NCBI RefSeq assembly: GCF_017104965.1
Contig: NZ_JAAGPR010000023.1
Coordinates: 62,001-126,000 of the forward strand
Reading direction: 5' to 3'
Length of the DNA: 64,000 nucleotides
Source of the DNA: Paraburkholderia sp. Ac-20340
GTDB taxonomy: Bacteria; Pseudomonadota; Gammaproteobacteria; Burkholderiales; Burkholderiaceae
Shown: one piece after another, positions 36,139 through 45,740 of the stretch
Position numbering within the stretch: the first letter of the stretch is position 1
Layout: each line of letters starts with the position of its first letter
Translations under genes and position numbers: made by a program
The notes under the pieces: generated by a model
The model's database searches: none
What the model was told of the DNA's origin: nothing
What the model saw: the letters and a program-made list of their open reading frames with translations, nothing else

Positions 36139-36456
36139 GAAGGCGATCCGAAAAACGGGGCGAGTGCTGCAAGTCGTCACTGGAGCGGCGCGCGACTTCT
36201 GCGCTGCACAGATCAACGCGTGCCGCCGGGGTGCGTGAAGTGTAACTGGATCGGCGTGCGGCGTGCCCTGCCGGTGCGCTATCGCGACGGCGCGCGCACG
36301 AAATCTGCTTGCTGGTGACGCGCTGCACCATGAAAACGCCGGTTAAAAGGATCGCTAACCTGGGATTTTTGGCGGCTTTACGGGGTGCGTTCACGGGCAT
36401 AGAGTGGACCGATTGAACCCGGTCGCGACGTTCCCCTTTTGCACAAAGGAGTTGCC

Positions 36457-36672
36457 ATGTCACTGAGGTTGCTCGCAGCGCTACCCTTCATCGGCATTCT
36501 GCTAGGCGTGCCGTTCGTCAATCACACCGAGCCGCTCGTGCTCGGCATGCCGCTGGTGCTGGCGTGGATCGTCATGTGGGTGGTGCTCACCTCCGTGATC
36601 ATGGCGATCGTGTATCGCCTCGATCCGGTCAATCGCACTGCAGGCGAAACGCAAGCCGAGGTGCGACCATGA
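36457..36672 (+). CDS. DUF3311 small membrane protein, SSS transporter partner
   Basis: A 71-aa protein with AAAGGAG before the ATG. It has two hydrophobic helices (about 3-22 and 30-58) and the LDPVN ending usual for DUF3311. These small proteins are typically encoded directly ahead of sodium:solute symporters and may assist assembly. Here the stop overlaps the symporter start (ATGA). Confidence 0.85.
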   Translation: MSLRLLAALPFIGILLGVPFVNHTEPLVLGMPLVLAWIVMWVVLTSVIMAIVYRLDPVNRTAGETQAEVRP

Positions 36673-38144
36673 GCGCGCTGATCATCATCGCGGCGGTCAC
36701 GCTCGTCGCGCTATTTCTGGGCGTGCGTGCGCGGCGCGGGCACGATATGAGTCTCGAACAGTGGTCGGTGGGCGGACGCAGTTTCGGCACGGCCTTCGTT
36801 TTCCTGCTGATGGCGGGCGAGATCTACACCACCTTCACGTTCCTCGGCGGCAGCGGTTTTGCCTACGGCAAGGGCGCGCCGGTCTACTACATCCTCGCTT
36901 ACGCCACCCTCGCCTACATCCTCTCGTACTGGATGCTGCCGCCCATCTGGCGTTTCGCCAAGCAGCACCGGCTGATGTCGCAACCGCACTTTTTCGCGCG
37001 CAAATACAACAGTCCCGCGCTTGGCGTGCTGGTGGCCTGCGTGGGCGTGCTCGCGCTCGTGCCGTATCTGGTGCTGCAATTCAAGGGCCTGGGCATTATC
37101 GTGACGACGGCGTCGTATGGCGCGGTTTCGTCGACGGCCGCCATCTGGATCGGCGCGGTCGTGGTGACGGCTTATGTGATCGTCTCGGGCGTGCGCGGCT
37201 GCGCGTGGAATTCAGTCGTGAAAGACACGATGATTCTCGCCATCGCCATTTTTCTGGGCATTTATCTGCCGATCCATCATTACGGCAGCATGGCCGAGAT
37301 GTTCCGCGCGATCGACGCGGCCAAGCCCGGCTTCCTCACCTTCCCCGCCAAAGGCCAGAGCGTGACGTGGTTCCAGTCCACCGTGCTGCTGACGGCGCTG
37401 GGCTTTTTCATGTGGCCGCATACGTTCGGCTCGGTGTATACGGCGAAGGACGAACGCATTTTCCGCCGCAATGCCGCGATTCTGCCGCTCTATCAGCTGA
37501 TTCTGCTGTTCGTATTCTTTTGCGGCTTCGCGGCCGTGCTCAAGGTGCCGGGCCTCAAGGGCGGCGCGATCGATCTCTCGCTCTTCAAGCTGGCGTTGCA
37601 GACTTTCGATCCGTGGTTCGTGGGCGTGATCGGCGCGGCCGGTGTGCTCACGGCCCTCGTGCCGGGATCGATGATCCTGACCACGGCATCGACGCTGATC
37701 GCCAACGACGTCTATCGCGGCGCAATGATGAAACAGGCCGACGACGCCCGCGTGGCGACACTCGCGCGCTTCTTCGTGCCGGTCATCGCGCTGGTGGCGG
37801 TGGGCTTCACGCTCAACGGCGGCGAGACCATCGTGGCGCTATTGCTGATGGGCTATAACTTCGTGACGCAGTTGTTTCCCGCGCTGGTTTGCAGCCTGGC
37901 GCCGCGCAATCGCGTGACGAAACAAGGCGCGTTCTGCGGAATTCTGGCGGGCGTGCTGGTGGTCGTGCTCACGACCGTGCTGCATGTGAGTGTCGCGCAG
38001 CTGATTCCTTTTGCGCCGGATGCGCTCAAGGACATCAATATCGGCTTTCTTGCACTGGGCGTGAATATCGTCGTGCTGGCGGCCGTGAGCGTGGTGACGC
38101 AACCGCATACACATGCCGATCACAAACACGCGGGCGCGCATTGA
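36669..38144 (+). CDS. sodium:solute symporter (SSS family, MctP-like)
   Basis: The ATG at 36669 overlaps the DUF3311 stop by 4 nt, giving 491 aa. About 13 membrane spans, with SLEQWSVGGRSFGTAF near the start and VSGVRGCAWNSVVKD in the middle. An A-rich PGSMILTTASTLIANDVYR stretch sits near span 8, where SSS proteins bind Na+. The pairing with DUF3311 and the general sequence resemble monocarboxylate permeases, but the substrate is not certain. The C-terminus is His-rich (HTHADHKHAGAH). Confidence 0.88.
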   Translation: MSALIIIAAVTLVALFLGVRARRGHDMSLEQWSVGGRSFGTAFVFLLMAGEIYTTFTFLGGSGFAYGKGAPVYYILAYATLAYILSYWMLPPIWRFAKQHRLMSQPHFFARKYNSPALGVLVACVGVLALVPYLVLQFKGLGIIVTTASYGAVSSTAAIWIGAVVVTAYVIVSGVRGCAWNSVVKDTMILAIAIFLGIYLPIHHYGSMAEMFRAIDAAKPGFLTFPAKGQSVTWFQSTVLLTALGFFMWPHTFGSVYTAKDERIFRRNAAILPLYQLILLFVFFCGFAAVLKVPGLKGGAIDLSLFKLALQTFDPWFVGVIGAAGVLTALVPGSMILTTASTLIANDVYRGAMMKQADDARVATLARFFVPVIALVAVGFTLNGGETIVALLLMGYNFVTQLFPALVCSLAPRNRVTKQGAFCGILAGVLVVVLTTVLHVSVAQLIPFAPDALKDINIGFLALGVNIVVLAAVSVVTQPHTHADHKHAGAH

Positions 38145-38152
38145 ATCGAAGC

Positions 38153-38178
38153 GGGGCCAACCTGGTTGGCCCCTTTCG
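38153..38178. terminator. terminator between the SSS gene and the converging glycosyltransferase gene
   Basis: GGGGCCAAC pairs with GTTGGCCCC around CTG, followed by TTTCGCTTT. It is nearly symmetric and lies between converging genes. Confidence 0.75.
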
Positions 38179-38180
38179 CT

Positions 38181-39638
38181 TTAGATCCGGTCTTCGGGAA
38201 TACCGCCGAAATCGGCCCGCTTTGCGCGTGCCTGACTGCGCTCCAGCGCGGTAGTCGGCACTTTCTGCAGACGCACACGCATGAAATGCGCGTGCTCCAG
38301 CGTGGTGTTCGCGTGCTGGCCGTCCAGATACACCTGTTCGACGATCGCGAAGCGCGTTTCGAACCAGCCGAGATACCAGAACCAGTCGGCGTAATAGATC
38401 CACGAATGCTCGTTGAACGCGCGCACGTGCGTGGGGTCTTGCCACGCGGACGGCGCTTTTTCGTAAGGCACTTCCACCAGCATCTGGCCGTCCATTTTCA
38501 GCAGACGCAAACAGTTGCTCATCATCTGCGTGAGATCGCCGACGTGTTCCAGCACGTTATTCGCGTAGATAAAACCCACCGAATCCGCTTTCAGTTCGAC
38601 CGGGCCCGCGAGGCCGCTTTCGAGTTGCAACGGCAAGTCAAGCGGTGCGGAAAGGTCGAGTAGAACGTCGGGTTCGGCGCGCGCCAGAATGTCCAGATTG
38701 AGCCAGCCCGGCATGTAATCCCTGCCCGATCCGATCTGCAGACGCTCCGGCTGCCAGCGCGCCGTGGAAATCGCCTGAGTCGCGAAGTACTGTTGCGCAT
38801 GGTCCAGCGCGGCAGCGTATTGAGCGAGTACATCGTGTGCCGCAAACGCATTCAAACGCTCGCGAGCGGCATCCGCGAATGACGCCGCGCGAAAATCGCC
38901 TGCGAAGAACGAGCGGACATTCGCCGCATCGACCCAGAAAACACTGTCTTCGAATTGCGACGGCGCTTCGGTTGTCGGCGTGCGCTCGCTGATAACCGGC
39001 GTGCCCAGCGACAGACATTGAAAAACCCGCGCCTGTTCGAAACGCGCGCTTTCGTAGTAGTGGCAGTTGAAAACGGCCTTTGCCTGACGCACGACTTCGT
39101 CGCGCTCCGGGCCGAAAATACCAAACGGCAATACGCTGACTTTGCAGCCCGCCGCTTCGATCTCTCGCAATAGCGCCAGCCGCCGCTCGTTCAGGCTGCC
39201 GAAGAACAGCACGTCGACGGGCCGCTGTTCGATCGGCATAGCCGCTTCGGAACAAAGATAAGGTGCGTGAGCAAACGAAACGATCGACACCGGAGCGCCC
39301 GCGCCATAGGCCGCAATGTTGCGTTCGTCGTAATCGATCACGGCCGAAGTGGACAGCAGGCGCAAATAATCGGGCGAAACCGTTGCGCCGTTCTCGCCCA
39401 GTTGCTCGAGGTTCACGAATACGCAGCGATATCGCCGCTTCAGATCGGCATCGAAACCGGCATGAGCGCCGAAAACGACATTGATCGCGTCATGCCGCAG
39501 ACGATTCTTGCCGATCGTCACCTCGGCGCCCAGACGCCGGAATTGATATCGAAAGAAACGCGCCTGGTCGAGAAAGCCTAAAAACTGGACATTGCTGTCC
39601 GGCTGGATGATGCAAAGATGGATGGGCGATGTGGACAT
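38181..39638 (-). CDS. two-domain protein: glycosyltransferase-like N-half and SAM-methyltransferase C-half
   Basis: The ATG at 39638 gives 485 aa. Residues 1-300 resemble GT-B proteins without a clear catalytic signature (PVDVLFFGSLNERRLALLREI, ARFEQARVFQCLSLGTPVISE). From about 315 there is a methyltransferase-11-like domain: LQIGSGRDYMPGWLNLDI, FIYANNVLEHVGDLTQMMS and LRLLKMDGQMLVEVPY. Such fusions modify surface glycans, adding or capping sugars. The exact substrate is unknown. DUF5672, another glycan-type gene, lies 204 bp upstream on the same strand. Confidence 0.78.
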   Translation of the reverse strand: MSTSPIHLCIIQPDSNVQFLGFLDQARFFRYQFRRLGAEVTIGKNRLRHDAINVVFGAHAGFDADLKRRYRCVFVNLEQLGENGATVSPDYLRLLSTSAVIDYDERNIAAYGAGAPVSIVSFAHAPYLCSEAAMPIEQRPVDVLFFGSLNERRLALLREIEAAGCKVSVLPFGIFGPERDEVVRQAKAVFNCHYYESARFEQARVFQCLSLGTPVISERTPTTEAPSQFEDSVFWVDAANVRSFFAGDFRAASFADAARERLNAFAAHDVLAQYAAALDHAQQYFATQAISTARWQPERLQIGSGRDYMPGWLNLDILARAEPDVLLDLSAPLDLPLQLESGLAGPVELKADSVGFIYANNVLEHVGDLTQMMSNCLRLLKMDGQMLVEVPYEKAPSAWQDPTHVRAFNEHSWIYYADWFWYLGWFETRFAIVEQVYLDGQHANTTLEHAHFMRVRLQKVPTTALERSQARAKRADFGGIPEDRI

Positions 39639-39842
39639 GATCGGACCGTTCAAGCGGAAAGGCTCAAAGCGGTCCATCGCGCTGCGCTGTTTCTATCGCA
39701 TTCGCGCCGTACAGCCTTGAGTCAAGACTCGTTACGGAAAGCGATGATAGTCAAACGCATATCTCAAAACGTTCGAATGAATTCGATTCTGGCTGCTGGC
39801 TGGGCAAAATGTCGCAAAGCGTTGCGGCGCATCATCTGAAAA

Positions 39843-40718
39843 TCAATTCGCCAGGCTCGCTTCGCATAGCGTCACGTAATTGCGCGCGGCTTCGTCGCTC
39901 AATCCGTTGTGCACGAACGCGTGGGCGACGTCCGCCACGCTCAGGTATTCGCGGTAGCGCCGGTACATGGCGCGCACGCAGTTGAACTTGCGCAGATCGC
40001 AATAATTTTTCAACAGCGCAACGCCGCGCGGCGACGCCAGCGTCTGGATATCCAGCGCATCGATGATTTCAAACATCGCGCGATCTTCGACATGCCGCCA
40101 CATATTGAAGACGCCGTGAAAGCCGAAAGTCGGCTGGCGTGGCAGCGCGTATTCATAGGCGAATTGATCCGCGATTCCAGCGGGCGCAAAGCGAATGCCG
40201 AAGTCGGTTTCGAGCGCCGATCGCCAGGTGCTGCCAATCAGCACGTCTTCGCCAACATCGCTTTCGATTACAAACCGGTCGCTGGCCAGCGTCTTGAGCA
40301 GTTTCGCGGAGCGCAGCGAAAAGCCGCCGTTGCCAATGTCCTTACCGGTATCCGCATTCGGCCAGCGCGCGCCGATGTAGTCGTATTGAAGGAAATCGCG
40401 GCGCCACTGGGACGCATCGGTGACAAAGCCATCCCATTGCACCACCAGAACCCAGGGCGTGGCGATGTGATCGGCCAGGCGCTTGAGCATGAAATGGGAA
40501 TAGGCGGCCAGCGATGCGATGGGTTCGATCGGCACGATGCGCGCGCGCGTGGGCACGGTGGCGTGCGTAATCAACATCGCATCGGCGAACTGGCACTGGG
40601 ACAGCGTTATGTCGAGCGCACGCGCGGCGAGATCTGGATTGACGGTATCGACGGCGCAGAGCGTGACGTCGCTCAGATTCGGAATTTGATTAGCAAACTT
40701 TGAGTCTTCGTCACGCAT
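39843..40718 (-). CDS. DUF5672 protein (glycosyltransferase-like)
   Basis: A 291-aa soluble protein. LSDVTLCAVDTVNPDLAARAL begins the domain; WVLVVQWDGFVTDASQW, YDYIGARWPN, GNGGFSLRSAKLL and EDVLIGSTWR are the recurring DUF5672 motifs. The QWDGF/GNGG pattern resembles GT-A donor-site loops, so a sugar-transfer role is likely but unproven. It shares orientation with the GT/methyltransferase gene downstream. The 3' neighbours on its other side are cobalamin genes, which are not related. Confidence 0.75.
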   Translation of the reverse strand: MRDEDSKFANQIPNLSDVTLCAVDTVNPDLAARALDITLSQCQFADAMLITHATVPTRARIVPIEPIASLAAYSHFMLKRLADHIATPWVLVVQWDGFVTDASQWRRDFLQYDYIGARWPNADTGKDIGNGGFSLRSAKLLKTLASDRFVIESDVGEDVLIGSTWRSALETDFGIRFAPAGIADQFAYEYALPRQPTFGFHGVFNMWRHVEDRAMFEIIDALDIQTLASPRGVALLKNYCDLRKFNCVRAMYRRYREYLSVADVAHAFVHNGLSDEAARNYVTLCEASLAN

Positions 40719-40751
40719 GGTTTGCCTCCTCGAATTTCAAAGGCCGCCAGT

Positions 40752-41483
40752 CTACCGCTTGCCCACACCATACAAGGTCGAATCCGCGAAACCTTCCGCG
40801 CCCAGCACGCGCCCCACGAGGATCAGCGCCGTGCGTTCGATATCCGTTGCCTGGACTTTTGCGGCGATATCCGCAAGCGTTCCCGTGACGCGTTCTTCGT
40901 CGGGCCAGCTTGCACGATACACCACGGCCACGGGGCAATCGTCGCCGTAATGCGGGCGCAGTTCATCGACGATACGCGCGATATGGCGCACGCCCAGATG
41001 AATCGCCATGGTCGCGCGATGACGCGCGAGATCGCCCAATGCCTCGCCTTCGGGCATCGAGGTTTTGGTGGCAAAACGTGTCAGGATCAGCGTCTGCGAA
41101 ATGCCGGGCAGCGTGAGTTCGTTGCCGAGTGTCGCGGCGCAGGCTGCCGTCGCCGTCACGCCCGGCACGATTTCATAAGGAATCCCAAGCTCACGCAAGC
41201 GACGAATCTGCTCGCCAATCGCGCCGTAAAGCGAAGGATCGCCGGAATGCACGCGCGCAACGTCGTGCCCGGCGCGATGCGCGTTTTCCAGCAACGCGAC
41301 GATTTCATCGAGCGTCAACGGCGCGGTATCCACGACCTGATGTGCGCGATAGCCTTCGAGCACCGCAGTCGGCACGAGCGAACCCGCGTAAAGAATGACG
41401 GGGCAAGTGCGCACGAGACGCTGGCCTTTTACGGTGATCAGTTCCGGGTCGCCGGGGCCTGCGCCAATGAAGAAAACAGTCAT
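40752..41483 (-). CDS. cobM: precorrin-4 C11-methyltransferase
   Basis: The ATG at 41483 overlaps the cobK stop by 4 nt, giving 243 aa, normal for the family. It is a tetrapyrrole methylase: FFIGAGPGDPELITVKG, the GDPSLYG motif and VPGVTATAACAATLG. It transfers a SAM methyl to C11 of precorrin-4. It is last in the minus-strand set cobL-cobK-cobM, each overlapping the next by 4 nt. Confidence 0.95.
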   Translation of the reverse strand: MTVFFIGAGPGDPELITVKGQRLVRTCPVILYAGSLVPTAVLEGYRAHQVVDTAPLTLDEIVALLENAHRAGHDVARVHSGDPSLYGAIGEQIRRLRELGIPYEIVPGVTATAACAATLGNELTLPGISQTLILTRFATKTSMPEGEALGDLARHRATMAIHLGVRHIARIVDELRPHYGDDCPVAVVYRASWPDEERVTGTLADIAAKVQATDIERTALILVGRVLGAEGFADSTLYGVGKR

Positions 41484-42232
41484 GCGTCGATATTCCGATG
41501 TTTGAGATTCGCGAGCGCGTGCAAGGCATCCAGTGCGTCCTGCACCGATTCGAATTCGCGCAGCGCCGGCGGCAGTGCGGGCCGCCGCACCATCACCACG
41601 GGCAACTTCATTTCCCGCGCGACGGCGAGTTTCGCTTCCGTGGCCGCACCGCCGCTGTTCTTGCTGACGATCACGTCGTAGCGTCCTGATTCGAACAGCG
41701 CGCGCTCGCCTTCGTGCGTGAAAGGCCCGCGCGCGTCGATCACCTGCGCGCGCGCATGGCCGGGATGCGGATCGAGGCAACGCACGGTCCAGTGCTGATG
41801 CGTCGGCACTTCGTCCAGATGCGCGAGCGGCTCGCGCCCCAGCGTGAACAGCACGCGCTCATAAGAAGCGATCGCGCCGGTCACGCCGCTCCAGCCATCC
41901 ACCATGCGCCAGTCGTCGCCGGGATGCGGCTGCCACGGCGCGCGGCGCAGCGCCCAGTACGGCACCTGCGTCTGCTCGCAAGCGTTCGCAGCATTCGCGC
42001 TGATCTGCGCCGCGTAAGGATGCGTGGCGTCGAGCACGAGGCCGATTTTCTCATCGGCGAGATAACGCGCGAGGCCCGGCGCACCGCCAAAGCCGCCCAC
42101 CCGCACGGTGCAATGCAAATCGGCGGGCACGCGCCCGAGGCCCGCGAGGCTGTAGACATGCGCGCTGTCGAGCGCGCGCGCAATGCGCAGCGCGTCGCCC
42201 GTGCCGCCGAGCAGCAAGACGCGCGCGCTCAT
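41480..42232 (-). CDS. cobK: precorrin-6A reductase
   Basis: A 250-aa protein with the CobK/CbiJ NADPH site LLLGGTGDALRIARAL at the N-terminus, then VGGFGGAPGLARYL, LDATHPYAAQISANA and SKNSGGAATEAKL. It reduces precorrin-6A to precorrin-6B. ATGA-type overlaps with cobL and cobM on either side show translational coupling. Confidence 0.95.
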   Translation of the reverse strand: MSARVLLLGGTGDALRIARALDSAHVYSLAGLGRVPADLHCTVRVGGFGGAPGLARYLADEKIGLVLDATHPYAAQISANAANACEQTQVPYWALRRAPWQPHPGDDWRMVDGWSGVTGAIASYERVLFTLGREPLAHLDEVPTHQHWTVRCLDPHPGHARAQVIDARGPFTHEGERALFESGRYDVIVSKNSGGAATEAKLAVAREMKLPVVMVRRPALPPALREFESVQDALDALHALANLKHRNIDA

Positions 42233-43476
42233 GGCTTGATCGCTTCATAGAGCGTGACGGGCAGCGCTTGACGCCAGGTGTCGAAGCGCCCCAAAGGCTC
42301 CGCTTCGCCGATGCCGATGCGCGTAAGCGTGCCACCATGTTGCGCGCGCCAGTTCACCAGCGCGATTTCGGTTTGCACGGTCACCGCGTTCGCCACCAGG
42401 CGGCCGCCCGGTGCGAGGCGCTCCCAGCAGGTTTCGAGCACGCCCGGCACCGTCACGCCGCCGCCGATGAACACGGCATCCGGCGTGGCGAGACCGGCCA
42501 GCGCATCCGGCGCGCGCCCCGCGACGAGTTGCAGCGCCGGCACGCCCAGCGCCTGGCGATTGTGTTCGATATTGCGTTGCCGCTCGCTGTTCGATTCGAT
42601 CGCGATCGCCCGGCAGGCGGGATGCGATCGCATCCATTCGATGCCGATCGAACCGCTGCCGCCGCCCACGTCCCAGAGCAAGGCGCCGGGCGTCGGCGCG
42701 AGACGCGCGAGCGTGAGCGCGCGCACGTCGCGTTTGGTGATCTGGCCGTCGTGCTGATAGGCCTCGTCGGGCAGGCCTGGCGTGAGCGTCCAGGGCTGCG
42801 CGGGCCTATCTCCGGCGGCAACGCATTCGAAGGCCACCAGATTGAGCGCCGCGACTTCATCGACGATTGCGCCGTTTGCCCACGCATCGGCGCGGCCATC
42901 GATACGACGCTCCTGCGCGCCGCCCAGATGCTCGAACACGACCACACGCGTCGCGCCATAACCCTGCTGCGCAAGCAGCGCGGCGATGGCCTGGGGCGTG
43001 CGCCCATCGGCGCTCAAGGCCAGCACGCGAGCGCCCGCGAACAGATGACGCCGCAGCGCATCGAGCGGCCTGCCGACCAGCGAGGCCACCGCCGTCTCCT
43101 GCAAGGCCCAGCCCAGCCGCGCGGCCGCCAGCGACAGCGACGAAGGCGCGGGCAGCACGCACATGTCCTCGGCCGGAAGCTGGCGTGCGAGCGTCGCGCC
43201 CACGCCGTAGAACATCGGATCGCCGCTTGCCAGCACGCACACGGAAAACGGCGACGACGACTGCGCATCTCGCAGCTTCAGCAAAGGCTCGACGCTGAAC
43301 GGCTGCGGCCACGCTTCGCGGCGCGCGCGCACGCGGGCGGGCAGCATCGCCAGATGACGCGCGCCGCCCGTCACGACCGTCGCCGCGAACAGCGCGCGGC
43401 GCGCCTCGCGCCCGAGGCCCTCGTATCCGTCCTCGCCGATGCCGATCACCGTCAGCCACGCTCGCCTGCCCTGCAT
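42229..43476 (-). CDS. cobL: precorrin-6B methyltransferase/decarboxylase CobL (CbiE-CbiT fusion)
   Basis: A 415-aa protein of two parts. Residues 1-205 are CbiE-like (LTVIGIGEDGYEGL, ASGDPMFYGVGATL, PAPSSLSLAAARLG). Residues 225-415 are CbiT-like, with the SAM motif LLWDVGGGSGSIGIEWMRS and DAVFIGGGVTVPGVL. Together they methylate C5 and C15 and decarboxylate the C12 acetate. It is the first gene of the minus-strand unit and is divergent from cobG with 213 bp between them. I found no riboswitch in that gap. Confidence 0.96.
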   Translation of the reverse strand: MQGRRAWLTVIGIGEDGYEGLGREARRALFAATVVTGGARHLAMLPARVRARREAWPQPFSVEPLLKLRDAQSSSPFSVCVLASGDPMFYGVGATLARQLPAEDMCVLPAPSSLSLAAARLGWALQETAVASLVGRPLDALRRHLFAGARVLALSADGRTPQAIAALLAQQGYGATRVVVFEHLGGAQERRIDGRADAWANGAIVDEVAALNLVAFECVAAGDRPAQPWTLTPGLPDEAYQHDGQITKRDVRALTLARLAPTPGALLWDVGGGSGSIGIEWMRSHPACRAIAIESNSERQRNIEHNRQALGVPALQLVAGRAPDALAGLATPDAVFIGGGVTVPGVLETCWERLAPGGRLVANAVTVQTEIALVNWRAQHGGTLTRIGIGEAEPLGRFDTWRQALPVTLYEAIKP

Positions 43477-43689
43477 TCACGCTCCGTCATGCGTTGCGCG
43501 CGGCCCGCCCGGATTGGCGAATCGCGCTGGAAAACGGGCATAATACCGCTTCCGCTGGCGCCTCACGGGCCTGAAATCCGCGAATTTCCCTCGAATTTCC
43601 GGCCCACCGCCGATTCAGCCAGCGCGCGCCAAAGCCGTGCCGCCACGCCGGCAAGGTCAAACGACCGCGCGACTCATCCACGGTGCCCC

Positions 43690-45114
43690 TTGAATCACGA
43701 CTCGAAGCCCGCTTCGTCCCCTGCTGCATGGGCCGCGGCCCGCCGTTCGGCGTGCCCGGGGCTGGTGCGCGTCGTCGCCACGCACGACGGCGGGCTCTGC
43801 CGCGTGCGTCTGCCGGGCGGCCTGCTCACGGCCGCGCAGGCCGAAGCGATCGCGCAAGCCGCACTCGCGCACGCCAGCGGCACGCTCGAACTCACGAATC
43901 GCGCCAACCTGCAGGTGCGCGGCATCCGGGCGGGCAGCGAAGCGGCGCTGAGCGAAGCGCTCGTGGCAGGCGGCCTCGGCCCATCGGCATCGGCAAGCGC
44001 CGATCTCTGCACCGCCGACGAATTGCGCAACCTGATGCTCGCGCCGCTCGCCGGACTCGACCCCGCCGCGCTGCTCGATACGACCACGCTCGCCGCGCCC
44101 ATCGTCGCGATGCTGCAAAACGAGCCGCGTTTCGCGGCACTTTCGCCGAAGTTCGCGCTGCTGATCGATGGCGGCGAAGCGCTGGCCGCGCTCGATCATC
44201 CGCACGATATCTGGCTGGCTGCGACCGCGCATGAAGGCGGCGCGCGTTTCATGTTCGGCCTCGCCGGATGTCCCGGCGATGGCGCTTTCGGCTCGATTGC
44301 CGCAGCGCAGGCGACGCCGTTGATCCGCGCGCTGCTGCACGCATTCCTCGATCTCGCCGGGCCCGGCCAGTTGCGCATGCGCGAAGTGGTCGCCGCGCAC
44401 GGCCTGCAAGCGGTGCTGAAACAGGCGCTGCGTCATGCGTCGATCGACATCGCGAACGAAACGGCAAGCGGCTGGCAACGCAGCAAAGTCGATACCGGTT
44501 TGCGGCTTGGCGCGCACAGGCTGAACGATCGGACCGGCTACGTGGGCTGCCAGCCGCCGCTCGCGCGCCTCGATGCCGCGACGCTGCGCGGCCTCGCCGC
44601 GCTCGCGCAAACGCATGGCGACGGCACGTTGCGCATCACGCCATGGCAAGGCGCGATCTTGCCGCACGTGGCAAACGACGCCATGCCGGCAGTGATCGCC
44701 GCGCTGCACGCGCTCGGCCTGATAACCGATGCCGCGCATCCGCTCGCCCGCACGATCGCCTGCACGGGTTCGACGGGCTGCGCCAAAAGTCGCGCCGATA
44801 CCAAAGCCGATGCGCTTTTGCTGGCCGCACACCTGCCGCCGAAAATCCACGTGCACCTGAGCGGTTGCGAGCGCTCCTGCGCCGCCGCCCATCGCGCGCC
44901 GTTCACGCTGCTGGCGGTCGCGCCCGGCGCTTACGACGTTTACGAAGACATCGACGAAAGCGTCGCCCAAAACAGCAGCGAAAACATTGAAGAGCGCGAC
45001 GCGGCCCCATTCGGCCGCCGTGTCGCGCGCCACCTGACGATCGAAGCCGCTGCGCAACTGCTCGAACACCTTTCGATGCAACCGCATGCGCAGCGCGCCC
45101 CGGAGCATTCCTGA
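43690..45114 (+). CDS. cobG: precorrin-3B synthase CobG
   Basis: This 474-aa protein resembles nitrite/sulfite reductases, with duplicated ferredoxin-like halves and a cysteine set ACTGSTGCAKSR ... LSGCERSCAAAH for the [4Fe-4S] cluster. CobG uses O2 to hydroxylate precorrin-3A, marking the aerobic route. No ATG fits; TTG at 43690 starts the best frame, and a GTG about 26 codons later is an alternative. A CATAAT box at 43539-43544 might be the -10. Its stop overlaps the cobH start by 1 nt. Low similarity at the start makes the N-terminus unsure. Confidence 0.85.
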   Translation: MNHDSKPASSPAAWAAARRSACPGLVRVVATHDGGLCRVRLPGGLLTAAQAEAIAQAALAHASGTLELTNRANLQVRGIRAGSEAALSEALVAGGLGPSASASADLCTADELRNLMLAPLAGLDPAALLDTTTLAAPIVAMLQNEPRFAALSPKFALLIDGGEALAALDHPHDIWLAATAHEGGARFMFGLAGCPGDGAFGSIAAAQATPLIRALLHAFLDLAGPGQLRMREVVAAHGLQAVLKQALRHASIDIANETASGWQRSKVDTGLRLGAHRLNDRTGYVGCQPPLARLDAATLRGLAALAQTHGDGTLRITPWQGAILPHVANDAMPAVIAALHALGLITDAAHPLARTIACTGSTGCAKSRADTKADALLLAAHLPPKIHVHLSGCERSCAAAHRAPFTLLAVAPGAYDVYEDIDESVAQNSSENIEERDAAPFGRRVARHLTIEAAAQLLEHLSMQPHAQRAPEHS

Positions 45115-45740
45115 TGTCTGATTACATCCGCGACGGCCAGGCGATCTATCGCGAGTCCTTCGCGACGATCCGCGCCGAAGCCGATCTCGCGCACATTCCC
45201 GCCGACCTCGAAAAACTCGCCGTGCGCGTGATTCACGCCTGCGGCATGGTCGATGTCGTCGCCGACCTGGCCTTTTCGCCGGGCGCGGGCGCAGCCGGCC
45301 GCGCAGCGCTGGCCAGCGGCGCACCCATTCTCTGCGACGCGAAAATGGTCGCCTTCGGCATCACGCGCGCGCGTCTGCCGGCCAACAACACGGTCGTCTG
45401 CACGCTCGACGATCCCGCGGTGCCCACGCTCGCGCGCGAACTCGGCAATACGCGCTCGGCGGCCGCGCTCGAACTCTGGCGCCCGCATCTGGAAGGCAGC
45501 GTGGTCGCGATCGGCAATGCGCCTACGGCGCTGTTTCACCTCATCGACATGATCGAAGCGGGCGCGCCGCGTCCCGCGCTGATCCTCGGCATGCCGGTGG
45601 GTTTCGTGGGCGCCGCCGAATCGAAGGCGCTGCTCGCGAGCGCCCGCATCGACGTGCCTTACGTGGTCGTACACGGACGGCGCGGCGGCAGCGCGATGGC
45701 CGCCGCCGCTGTCAACGCATTGGCTTCGGAGATCGAATAA
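45114..45740 (+). CDS. cobH: precorrin-8X methylmutase
   Basis: A 208-aa protein starting with an ATG that shares one base with the cobG stop. The catalytic histidine is His41 in RVIHACGMVD. DAKMVAFGITRARLP, AIGNAPTALFHLIDMI and PVGFVGAAESK are family-typical. It moves the C11 methyl to C12, forming hydrogenobyrinic acid. cobI follows directly, its ATG adjacent to the cobH TAA. Confidence 0.96.
   Translation: MSDYIRDGQAIYRESFATIRAEADLAHIPADLEKLAVRVIHACGMVDVVADLAFSPGAGAAGRAALASGAPILCDAKMVAFGITRARLPANNTVVCTLDDPAVPTLARELGNTRSAAALELWRPHLEGSVVAIGNAPTALFHLIDMIEAGAPRPALILGMPVGFVGAAESKALLASARIDVPYVVVHGRRGGSAMAAAAVNALASEIE

Noticed and set aside
43477..43689. Cobalamin riboswitch between cobL and cobG
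   Set aside because: None of the conserved blocks (GCAAC, GCCACTG, B12 box) occur in order on either strand.
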